A stretch of 64,000 bases of DNA from Mesorhizobium kowhaii (lineage in GTDB: Bacteria; Pseudomonadota; Alphaproteobacteria; Rhizobiales; Rhizobiaceae). The stretch lies in contig NZ_MZXV01000051.1 of NCBI RefSeq assembly GCF_003253745.1, positions 186,001 to 250,000 on the forward strand. The letters run 5' to 3'. The translations under genes were made by a program, and so were the position numbers. Of this stretch, positions 55,802 through 62,650 are shown piece after piece (the first letter of the stretch is position 1; every line of letters begins with the position of its first letter). Under the pieces are notes generated by a model. The model was not told the DNA's origin, searched no databases, and saw only the letters and a program-made list of their open reading frames with translations.

Positions 55802-57529
55802 ATGCGACGGCAATTTTTAACATCAACGACTGCCCTTGTCCTATTGCTCGGCGTGGGCAACGCCTACGCCGGGATGGACGAGGCAAAAGCCTTTCTGGAC
55901 AAGGAGATAGGTCCGCTCTCGACGCTTTCGCGCGCCGACCAGGAAGCCGAAATGCAGTGGTTTATTGACGCAGCCAAGCCGTTCGCCGGCATGGACATCA
56001 AGGTCGTCTCCGAAACCATCGCCACGCACCAGTATGAATCGCAGGTGCTGGCGCCGGCCTTTACCGCCATCACCGGTATCAAGGTCACGCATGACGTCAT
56101 CCAGGAAGGCGACGTCGTCGAGAAGATCCAGACCCAGATGCAGACCGGCCAGAACCTCTATGACGGCTGGGTCAACGATTCCGATCTGATCGGCACCCAC
56201 TGGCGCTACCAGCAGGTGCGCAACCTGACCGACTGGATGTCGGGCGACGGCAAGGATGTCACCAATCCGAACCTCGACCTGAAGGACTTCATCGGCACCT
56301 CGTTCACGACGGCGCCCGACAAGAAGCTCTATCAGCTTCCCGACCAGCAGTTCGCCAACCTCTACTGGTTCCGTTACGACTGGTTCAACGACGAGAACAA
56401 CAAGGCGGACTTCAAGGCCAAGTACGGCTACGAACTCGGCGTGCCGGTCAACTGGTCGGCCTATGAGGACATTGCCGAATTCTTCACCGGCCGTGAGATC
56501 GACGGCAAGAAGGTCTATGGCCACATGGACTATGGCAAGAAGGACCCGTCGCTCGGCTGGCGGTTCACCGACGCCTGGCTGTCGATGGCTGGCAACGGCG
56601 ACAAGGGCATTCCGAACGGCCTGCCGGTCGACGAATGGGGCATCAAGGTCGACGAGAATTCGCGACCCGTCGGCTCCTGCACGGCACGCGGCGGCGACAC
56701 CAACGGCCCGGCCGCTGTCTACTCGATCCAGAAATATCTCGACTGGCTGAAAGCCTATGCACCGGCGGAAGCCCAGGGCATGACGTTCTCTGAATCCGGA
56801 CCGGTTCCGGCGCAGGGCGCGGTTGCCCAGCAAATCTTCTGGTACACCGCCTTCACCGCTTCGATGGTCGATGCCGGCGCCAAGGCAGTGTTGAACGACG
56901 ACGGCACGCCGAAATGGCGCATGGCGCCGTCGCCGCATGGCGTCTACTGGAAGGACGGCATGAAGCTCGGCTATCAGGACGTCGGTTCCTGGACGCTGAT
57001 GAAGTCGACGCCGACCGACCGCGCCAAGGCCGCCTGGCTCTACGCGCAGTTCGTCACCTCGAAGACCGTGGACGTGAAGAAGAGCCATGTCGGCTTGACC
57101 TTCATCCGCGAGAGCACGATCCACGACAAGAGCTTCACCGAGCGTGCACCGAAGCTCGGCGGCTTGATCGAGTTCTATCGCTCGCCGGCCCGCGTCCAGT
57201 GGTCGCCGACCGGCACCAACGTGCCTGACTATCCGAAGCTGGCACAGCTCTGGTGGCAGGCGATCGGCGATGCGTCGTCGGGTGCCAAGAGCGCGCAGGA
57301 AGCCATGGACTCGCTCTGCGGCGAGCAGGAAAAGGTCATGAGCCGCATCGAGAAGTCGGGCGTTCAGGGCGATATCGGCCCGAAGATGGCCGAAGAGCAT
57401 GACCTCGCCTACTGGAACGCCGACGCGGTCAAGAAAGGCAATCTCGCACCTCAGCTCAAGATCGAGAACGAGAAGGAAAAGCCGATCACCATCAACTACG
57501 ACGAACTGGTGAAAAGCTGGCAGAAATAG
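55802..57529 (+). CDS. glpV: Glycerol ABC transporter substrate-binding protein GlpV
   Basis: A 575-aa periplasmic binding protein with a signal peptide (RRQFLTSTTALVLLLGVGNAYAG). It is larger than most sugar receptors, as expected for the rhizobial glycerol receptor. Recognisable parts are VKVISETIATHQYESQVLAPAF-like segments and KQLPDQQFANLYWFRYDWF. GGAGGAAAC precedes ATG 55802. Two hairpins downstream separate it from glpK. Confidence 0.9.
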   Translation: MRRQFLTSTTALVLLLGVGNAYAGMDEAKAFLDKEIGPLSTLSRADQEAEMQWFIDAAKPFAGMDIKVVSETIATHQYESQVLAPAFTAITGIKVTHDVIQEGDVVEKIQTQMQTGQNLYDGWVNDSDLIGTHWRYQQVRNLTDWMSGDGKDVTNPNLDLKDFIGTSFTTAPDKKLYQLPDQQFANLYWFRYDWFNDENNKADFKAKYGYELGVPVNWSAYEDIAEFFTGREIDGKKVYGHMDYGKKDPSLGWRFTDAWLSMAGNGDKGIPNGLPVDEWGIKVDENSRPVGSCTARGGDTNGPAAVYSIQKYLDWLKAYAPAEAQGMTFSESGPVPAQGAVAQQIFWYTAFTASMVDAGAKAVLNDDGTPKWRMAPSPHGVYWKDGMKLGYQDVGSWTLMKSTPTDRAKAAWLYAQFVTSKTVDVKKSHVGLTFIRESTIHDKSFTERAPKLGGLIEFYRSPARVQWSPTGTNVPDYPKLAQLWWQAIGDASSGAKSAQEAMDSLCGEQEKVMSRIEKSGVQGDIGPKMAEEHDLAYWNADAVKKGNLAPQLKIENEKEKPITINYDELVKSWQK

Positions 57530-57540
57530 GCTGTCCTATG

Positions 57541-57593
57541 CGGGCGTTCGCGCCCGTGTGACATTGGGGGAGGCGGCATGTTGCCGTCTCCCC
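57541..57593 (+). terminator. Two consecutive hairpins between glpV and glpK
   Basis: CGGGCG-TTCG-CGCCCG (57541-57556) is followed by GGGGAGGCGGCA-TGT-TGCCGTCTCCCC (57567-57593; one G-U pair) and then TGTTTGT. The first may protect the abundant receptor mRNA, and the second looks like a partial terminator lowering glpK expression. Confidence 0.55.
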
Positions 57594-57621
57594 TGTTTGT
57601 ATCAAGGCGGAGGACGTGGGA

Positions 57622-59115
57622 ATGAGCGGTTTTGTGCTGGCAATCGACCAGGGAACGACATCGACCCGGGCGATCCTGTTCGACGGCCAGATGAAGGTTG
57701 TCGGCAGCGGGCAGAAGGAATTCACCCAGCACTATCCGGCCTCCGGCTGGGTCGAGCATGACCCCGAGGAAATCTGGGCGAGCGTCGTGACGACGGTGAA
57801 GGCTGCGCTGAAGCAAGCCGGCCACGCCGCTGCGGATGTCACGGCCATCGGCATCACCAACCAGCGCGAAACTGTCGTCATCTGGGACAGGGCGACCGGC
57901 AAGCCGATCCACAATGCCATTGTCTGGCAGGACCGGCGCACCGCGACGCTCTGCCAGAAGCTGAAGAAGCAGGGGCTTGAGAAGAAATTCACCCGAAAGA
58001 CCGGCCTGCTGCTCGATCCCTATTTCTCCGGCACCAAGATCGCCTGGATGCTCGACAAGGTCAAAGGAGCAAGGCGGCGTGCCGAGAAGGGCGAGCTGCT
58101 CGCCGGCACCATCGACAGTTTTTTGATCTGGCGCCTGACCGCCGGCAAGGTCCATGCCACGGACGCCACCAACGCCTCGCGCACGCTGGTCTACAACATC
58201 GCAGAGAATGCCTGGGACGACGAGTTGCTTTCGATTCTCAACATCCCGGCGAAAATGCTTCCTGAGGTAAAAGACTGTGCCGATGACTATGGAATCACGG
58301 AGAAAAATCTCTTCGGCGCCGAGATAAGAATCCTCGGCGTTGCCGGCGACCAGCATGCCGCGACCATTGGCCAGGCCTGCTTCGAGCCGGGCATGATGAA
58401 GTCGACCTACGGCACTGGCTGTTTTGCGCTGCTCAACACTGGCAGCGACCTGGTGCGCTCGAAGAACCGGCTGCTGACGACCATTGCCTATAGGCTGAAC
58501 GGCAAGACGACCTATGCGCTGGAAGGCTCGATCTTTATTGCGGGTGCTGCCGTGCAATGGCTGCGCGATGGCATAAAGGTGATCGGCAAGGCCGAGCAGA
58601 GCGGCAAACTGGCGGCCGAGGCTGATCCGACGCAGAATGTCTACCTGGTGCCGGCCTTCGTCGGGCTCGGCTCACCGCATTGGGATGCCGAGGCACGCGG
58701 CGCCATCTTTGGGCTGACCCGCAATTCCGGTCCGGCGGAGTTTGCTCGCGCGGCGCTTGAAGCCGTCGCCTACCAGACGCGCGACCTGCTCGATGCCATG
58801 CGCAAGGACTGGAAGGGCGCTTCGGCAAAGACCGTGCTTCGGGTCGATGGCGGCATGGTGGCGTCGGACTGGACCATGCAGCGCCTGGCCGACATCCTCG
58901 ACGCGCCGGTCGATCGCCCGACCATTCTGGAGACGACGGCGCTCGGTGCCGCATGGCTCGCCGGCTCGAAGGCCGGCGTCTGGCCGGATGCCAAGAAGTT
59001 TGCGAAAAGCTGGGCGCTGGAGCGGCGTTTCCAGCCGGATATGGATAGCGCCATGCGCTCCGCCAAGCTGGCAGGCTGGCGCGATGCTGTGCGCAGGACT
59101 CTGAGTGTGCAATAA
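57622..59115 (+). CDS. glpK: Glycerol kinase
   Basis: Phosphorylates glycerol to glycerol-3-phosphate. ATG 57622 has GGAGG 8 nt upstream and gives 497 aa, the usual length; a GTG two codons earlier is less well placed. The kinase signatures FVLAIDQGTTSTRAILFD, NAIVWQDRRTA and GSIFIAGAAVQWLRDG are present. Last gene of the glycerol cluster. Confidence 0.96.
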   Translation: MSGFVLAIDQGTTSTRAILFDGQMKVVGSGQKEFTQHYPASGWVEHDPEEIWASVVTTVKAALKQAGHAAADVTAIGITNQRETVVIWDRATGKPIHNAIVWQDRRTATLCQKLKKQGLEKKFTRKTGLLLDPYFSGTKIAWMLDKVKGARRRAEKGELLAGTIDSFLIWRLTAGKVHATDATNASRTLVYNIAENAWDDELLSILNIPAKMLPEVKDCADDYGITEKNLFGAEIRILGVAGDQHAATIGQACFEPGMMKSTYGTGCFALLNTGSDLVRSKNRLLTTIAYRLNGKTTYALEGSIFIAGAAVQWLRDGIKVIGKAEQSGKLAAEADPTQNVYLVPAFVGLGSPHWDAEARGAIFGLTRNSGPAEFARAALEAVAYQTRDLLDAMRKDWKGASAKTVLRVDGGMVASDWTMQRLADILDAPVDRPTILETTALGAAWLAGSKAGVWPDAKKFAKSWALERRFQPDMDSAMRSAKLAGWRDAVRRTLSVQ

Positions 59116-59144
59116 ATCCGCATCAGATTCTTAGGGCGAGGGGA

Positions 59145-59606
59145 AATGGAGCCAGGCGCGACGAGGCCGTTGAGCAACTGCATGCCAAGAATGACCGCTT
59201 GCATAAGGAATTCCGCCTCGGCAGTTGGTCACGCTACGATTATGACATGACGACCGGCAGGCTCCTGTTTTCCAAAGACGGGGCCGTCAAGGTGATCACC
59301 GAGATCCAGATTGCCGGCTCCACGAGCGCCAAGGCAGACAACTGGCTGTGGGCCTGGGCAAATTCAAATTTACCCGACGATCTCCTCACCGACGCAAAGC
59401 TCGTTCGATCCTTCGGCGAGAAGAACAGCATTGATGCGCTGGCTCAGGCTTACGTGACGGATGCGGATAATGACCTGGAAGCGCTCGGTTGGGAATTGAC
59501 CGGTGCAATGGTTCGAATTTGCGATGCCCTTGGAGCGTACCGCTCACCGCGTGGTGAAGGCGGTGCGCTTTATCTCATCTTCAAGAGCGTCAGCTGGGCA
59601 GGCTGA
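59145..59606 (+). pseudogene. DUF6882-like protein with damaged 5' end
   Basis: From TTG 59199 to 59606 there are 135 sound codons (FRLGSWSRYDYDMTTGRLLFSKDG..., WLWAWANSNLPDDLL, DALGAYRSPRGEGGALYLIF) that resemble DUF6882-type proteins. The same frame upstream encodes plausible protein (ARRDEAVEQLHAKNDRLHK) but has no start codon. The ATG with a good ribosome site (GAGGGGAA, ATG at 59146) is one base out of frame. A 1-base frameshift near 59150 would explain this. A functional short product from TTG 59199 cannot be excluded. Confidence 0.5.
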
Positions 59607-59695
59607 TCCTGGGTCGCCATTGCTTACGAAAAAGGCCCGCGCCATGGCACGGACCTTTCCACGCGACACTATCAGTTACTGGTACTCACCCGTGA

Positions 59696-60187
59696 TCAGT
59701 AGGGGGAACGGCACTCCTGGCGAGGACCGTAATTCGGCTGGAACGTGTTGTCCGAAGAGCGGTAGCTGCGATAGCGATCATAGCACCACTGCACATGCGA
59801 GTTGCCTTCGTAGACACGGTTGTTTTCGTTGTTGATGATCGCGCCGGTGATCAGGGCACCGGTGGCGAAGGCAGCCAGCGGGAACCAGTTGTCGCCGTGA
59901 CGACGATAGCCGCGATGGTACTCGCGGTAGCCGCGATGACCATTCCAGTAGGCGCCGCCGTCATTGTTTCGGGCAAAGTTACGACGGTTGCCGAAATTGC
60001 GGTTGCCATGGCGGTTATGACGCCATTGGAAATTCCTATCGCCGTTGCGGGCTTCGACGTTCAGGATATTTGATGAGGCCTCCGGTGCCTGCGGCACGAA
60101 CACCTGGGCGGCATTGGCCGGCATGGCAGTCGCTGCAAACGAAACTGACAGAGTGGTCGCCAGTATACCCGATACGATCTTGTTCAT
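59696..60187 (-). CDS. BA14K-family secreted protein
   Basis: A 163-aa protein with a Sec signal (NKIVSGILATTLSVSFAATAMPANAA) and an Asn/Arg/His-rich middle (NRNFGNRRNFARNNDG). A hydrophobic segment (LAAFATGALITGAI) precedes the BA14K-type end HVQWCYDRYRSYRSSDNTFQPNYGPRQEC, with two conserved Cys. The family includes a Brucella immunoreactive lectin-like protein. AGGAGA precedes ATG 60187. Longer starts upstream lack a signal peptide. Confidence 0.82.
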   Translation of the reverse strand: MNKIVSGILATTLSVSFAATAMPANAAQVFVPQAPEASSNILNVEARNGDRNFQWRHNRHGNRNFGNRRNFARNNDGGAYWNGHRGYREYHRGYRRHGDNWFPLAAFATGALITGAIINNENNRVYEGNSHVQWCYDRYRSYRSSDNTFQPNYGPRQECRSPY

Positions 60188-60491
60188 TCTTCTTCTCCTT
60201 CGAAAGGGTGATTGACGTCCCTTGTGGTGGGAGAACGGACGAGCCCAGCAATTGTTCCGCGCAAAAATATCAAGTTGCTGATTTGTAATATTTCTTTGGC
60301 CTGGCAATGGCAGCAGGGGCCGTTCATTCGGCTGCTCTGGACGGCTCTCGACGTCCTGGTCGAAGTGGCCAGACAGACGACATGGCATTGCTGGGAAAGC
60401 TTGGCTTGGCGATACTCTTTTTCCGGTTGACCGGTCGAGGCACTCTCCCTATGTTCCGCGCAATTTCGAGGGCGGCCTTTAGAGCCCGCGG
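60188..60491. other. Intergenic region between BA14K gene and tRNA-Lys
   Basis: A 304-bp stretch with the upstream region of the minus-strand BA14K gene and the promoter of the tRNA at 60427-60455. No protein gene is convincing; frames antisense to the tRNA are spurious. Confidence 0.6.
60427..60455 (+). promoter_or_regulatory. Promoter of tRNA-Lys
   Basis: TTGACC at 60427-60432 and TATGTT at 60450-60455 are separated by 17 nt, the standard spacing. The expected start, near 60462, is 30 nt before the mature tRNA. Confidence 0.65.
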
Positions 60492-60567
60492 GAGCGCGTA
60501 GCTCAGCCGGTAGAGCAACTGACTTTTAATCAGTAGGTCATGGGTTCGAATCCCATCGCGCTCACCA
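60492..60567 (+). tRNA. tRNA-Lys (anticodon UUU), CCA encoded
   Basis: 76 nt with acceptor arms GAGCGCG and CGCGCTC, discriminator A and encoded CCA. The D arm is GCTCAGCCGGTAGAGC. The anticodon stem ACTGA/TCAGT carries loop CTTTTAA with anticodon TTT at 60535-60537. The T arm has GGGTTCGAATCCC. Its 3' end is a typical integrase target, and prophage-like genes start right after it. Confidence 0.97.
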
Positions 60568-60654
60568 GAAATTTCCAAGCTAGAACAATCACATAAAGTT
60601 TCGCTTCCGAAACGACTGTCCTGCCAAAATCTGACAAGGCTAACAGACGGCTAA

Positions 60655-60684
60655 CAAAAAGCCCGCCACCGTGAGGCAGCGGGC
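60655..60684 (-). terminator. Minus-strand terminator of the prophage-edge operon
   Basis: GCCCGC and GCGGGC (60661-60666 and 60679-60684) form the stem, with five A on the plus strand (T on the minus) next to it. It lies 24 nt after the stop of the 68-aa gene. Confidence 0.75.
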
Positions 60685-60707
60685 CAAAACCGTCACGGTG
60701 ACGGATT

Positions 60708-60914
60708 TCAGTTGTGGTCGGGCTGTTCGCCGTTCGCCCTGATGCCTTCAAGCGTCCCAATCCCTGCATTGAGCTTCGCTAGACCTTCACTAAGCACAGC
60801 TTCTAGAGCACTGCGCTCCTGCATGTCATCGATGTCGGCCAACGCCATCAGCGCTGCGAAAAAAAGATGCTGTACCATTGTGATGTTGTCGATTGCGTCG
60901 ATCGCGTCACTCAT
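60708..60914 (-). CDS. Small acidic helical protein, 68 aa
   Basis: Begins MSDAIDAIDNITMVQHLFFAALM and ends GIRANGEQPDHN. It appears all-helical. Its ATG overlaps the end of the upstream 120-aa gene by 8 nt, so it belongs to a three-gene operon. No family recognised. Last gene before the terminator and tRNA-Lys. Confidence 0.6.
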   Translation of the reverse strand: MSDAIDAIDNITMVQHLFFAALMALADIDDMQERSALEAVLSEGLAKLNAGIGTLEGIRANGEQPDHN

Positions 60915-61269
60915 AGCGCACCAGCACTTCCTGTGACTTGAGGTCGTCCGGCCACATGATCGTTTCGCCGTAGTCCTCCGGGCAATACCCTTCGGCGTCG
61001 TGGCCGTCCTCGTCGTCGCAGTCGTCCTGCTCGCGATCGTCGCATTCCATGTGGCAGCCGGGGCGCTCTCCCCAGCCCAGCGACGACTCGTCGTCTCCGG
61101 TAGCCTCGTCGTCGCAATAGTCAGCTTCCATGAGGTCCAGCGCCGTTATCAGCGACATGGCGCGGTCCAGGAGGTCGTTCAGGCGCTTCTCGACCGACTG
61201 GCGCCATTCGCGCGGGTCCATGCCCTTCGGCATTCCAAGGGGCTTCAGGACGGGCGTGTGCGCGTTCAT
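60907..61269 (-). CDS. Asp/Glu- and Cys-rich protein, 120 aa
   Basis: The N-terminal half is a helix-forming region (DPREWRQSVEKRLNDLLDRAMSL). The C-terminal half (about 48-110) is exceptionally acidic and holds five Cys and two His, including ECDDREQDDCDDEDGHDAEG. It could be a DNA mimic or a metal-binding protein; I cannot name a family. Coupled to its neighbours by ATGA-type overlaps. Confidence 0.6.
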   Translation of the reverse strand: MNAHTPVLKPLGMPKGMDPREWRQSVEKRLNDLLDRAMSLITALDLMEADYCDDEATGDDESSLGWGERPGCHMECDDREQDDCDDEDGHDAEGYCPEDYGETIMWPDDLKSQEVLVRYE

Positions 61270-61781
61270 GACAGCACCGCCCGCGCTTCGGCATAGAAGG
61301 CGTCCTCGTCATCACACGGCGCGAAGCTGCCATAGATGGAAATCATCATGACCTTGGCCAATAGTTCGGTCGTCGTCTTCGCCGGTATCTCCCTTACGCG
61401 GTCCTCGACCGCCTTCATGGCTTCGCAAAGGCGAGATATCTTATTGTCATCGTCAAGCGTCGGATCTCGGTAGGTCCGAACATAGAGCGCGTCCCATTCG
61501 CGGAACGCCGCCATGATCGGGCTCTCATAGATTTGCGCCCGCCAATCGGGGTTCCATTCGTCCATTGCCTCGGTAAGCGTCGCAGCTATGCGCCTGACGC
61601 GGTCGTCTATGCTTTCGACGGGAAGCACTGAAACCGCTCCCGCCGCCACTGTGGCGGCACCTATGACCGGAACAGAAGCGAAGGCGCCAATCAGGGCGCG
61701 GCGGGAAAATCTCCCCAGGATGGGCATTACCTCGGCAGCGGGCAAAGCTTCGCCGGCCGCCGGAAACGATGGTTTCGGCAT
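61266..61781 (-). CDS. Unrecognised protein with Tat-like N-terminus, 171 aa
   Basis: The segment FSRRALIGAFASVPVIGAATVAAGAVS (residues about 25-51) looks like a twin-arginine signal or membrane anchor, unusually placed 24 residues from the start. The rest is a charged helical domain (EAMDEWNPDWRAQIYESPIM, KTTTELLAKVMMISIYGSFAP). It is divergent from the XRE gene, with operators between. First gene of the operon. Confidence 0.6.
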   Translation of the reverse strand: MPKPSFPAAGEALPAAEVMPILGRFSRRALIGAFASVPVIGAATVAAGAVSVLPVESIDDRVRRIAATLTEAMDEWNPDWRAQIYESPIMAAFREWDALYVRTYRDPTLDDDNKISRLCEAMKAVEDRVREIPAKTTTELLAKVMMISIYGSFAPCDDEDAFYAEARAVLS

Positions 61782-61798
61782 TGGATTTCTCCGATCAG

Positions 61799-61858
61799 TT
61801 GTGATACTTACACTTGTGAAATTAGCACAAGGATCATGAGTTGTGAAGCCTGCACAAG
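61799..61858. promoter_or_regulatory. Three-site operator for the XRE regulator
   Basis: Three copies of TTGTG-N7-CAC occur. Site 1 (61799-61815) is TTGTG-ATACTTA-CACTT. Site 2 (61813-61831) is the perfect dyad CTTGTG-AAATTAG-CACAAG. Site 3 (61841-61857) is TTGTG-AAGCCTG-CACAA and covers the regulator's GTG start. Site centres are near 61807, 61822 and 61849. The region lies between divergent genes. Confidence 0.7.
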
Positions 61859-62070
61859 TGAGGATGGCTAGAGCGGCTTTGAATTGGTCCCTGACCGACC
61901 TTTCAAAGGCTGCCGGAGTTCACCGCAACACGATCTCAAATTTCGAGACAGGCAGGTATGGCGGTTCGGAAGAGGCATTGGCAGCGATCGAGCAAGCTCT
62001 CGTCGCGGCCGGCGTCGAGTTCATCGCCGAGAACGGCGGCGGCGCCGGGGTGAGGCTGCGGAAGGGCTAG
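61843..62070 (+). CDS. Small XRE-family (Cro/CI-like) regulator
   Basis: A 75-aa helix-turn-helix protein, start GTG 61843. The sequence QVRMARAALNWSLTDLSKAAGVHRNTISNFETGRYGG is the classical five-helix fold. The C-terminal 25 residues are a short beta tail (GVEFIAENGGGAGVRLRKG). It overlaps its own operator and is divergent from the 171-aa gene, as expected for a compact phage or island repressor. Confidence 0.85.
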   Translation: MKPAQVRMARAALNWSLTDLSKAAGVHRNTISNFETGRYGGSEEALAAIEQALVAAGVEFIAENGGGAGVRLRKG

Positions 62071-62082
62071 GGATGGACCGGT

Positions 62083-62637
62083 TCATACGAACGATTCGAC
62101 CTTCGCTAGGCCATAGCTGACGTTTCCGCCGCCTGCCGAATAGCCGCTCACATTCACGGTGCCTGCTTCGCTCACTGCAGCCTTGGAATACCCGTTCCAG
62201 TTGGTGGCGCCGGTATCAATGCCGACGGCCGATGTTGCGCTGAAATGCATCGACACGATTAAGTTCTTGCTCGCGTCGACCGTATAGGTGATCTCGTCAG
62301 AAAGGATCGAATTGCCCGTCGTCACCGTGACGCCTGCGTTGCCGCCATTGAATAGCAATTGCGTTGGCGTCGTCTCGAAATCGTAGGTATCGCCCACGGA
62401 TGCGCCTGCCCCAATATAGCAGGAATCGATGGTGAAACCGGCCGAACTCCCTGCTTTCAAAGTCACGCGGACTTTCGATCCGCCACCGTTGGAAAGACCG
62501 GCCGCGAGTATCCGCTCGCGATGAGTGTAGCCGTTCCAACCGCCATTGTTGCCGGTAGGGTTCGCTTGGGCGTTGGTCTGCCAGGTCGCAACGTGCGACG
62601 AACTATTCGCGACGACCGACGGGAAAGGAAAAGTCAT
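62083..62637 (-). CDS. Phage structural or tail-type protein, 184 aa
   Basis: Starts MTFPFPSVVANSSSHVATWQ with AGGAG 10 nt upstream. It is Gly/Ser/Thr/Asn-rich and predicted all-beta (GGWNGYTHRERILAAGLSNGGG, GAGASVGDTYDFETTPTQLLF), the style of phage tail fibre or decoration proteins. It follows the partial tail-protein gene directly. No exact family assigned. Confidence 0.55.
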   Translation of the reverse strand: MTFPFPSVVANSSSHVATWQTNAQANPTGNNGGWNGYTHRERILAAGLSNGGGSKVRVTLKAGSSAGFTIDSCYIGAGASVGDTYDFETTPTQLLFNGGNAGVTVTTGNSILSDEITYTVDASKNLIVSMHFSATSAVGIDTGATNWNGYSKAAVSEAGTVNVSGYSAGGGNVSYGLAKVESFV

Positions 62638-62650
62638 CTTTCGTACTCCT

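Noticed and set aside
60324..60578. A minus-strand frame across tRNA-Lys
   Set aside because: Its peptide is the familiar artefact of translating a tRNA antisense; the tRNA is certain.
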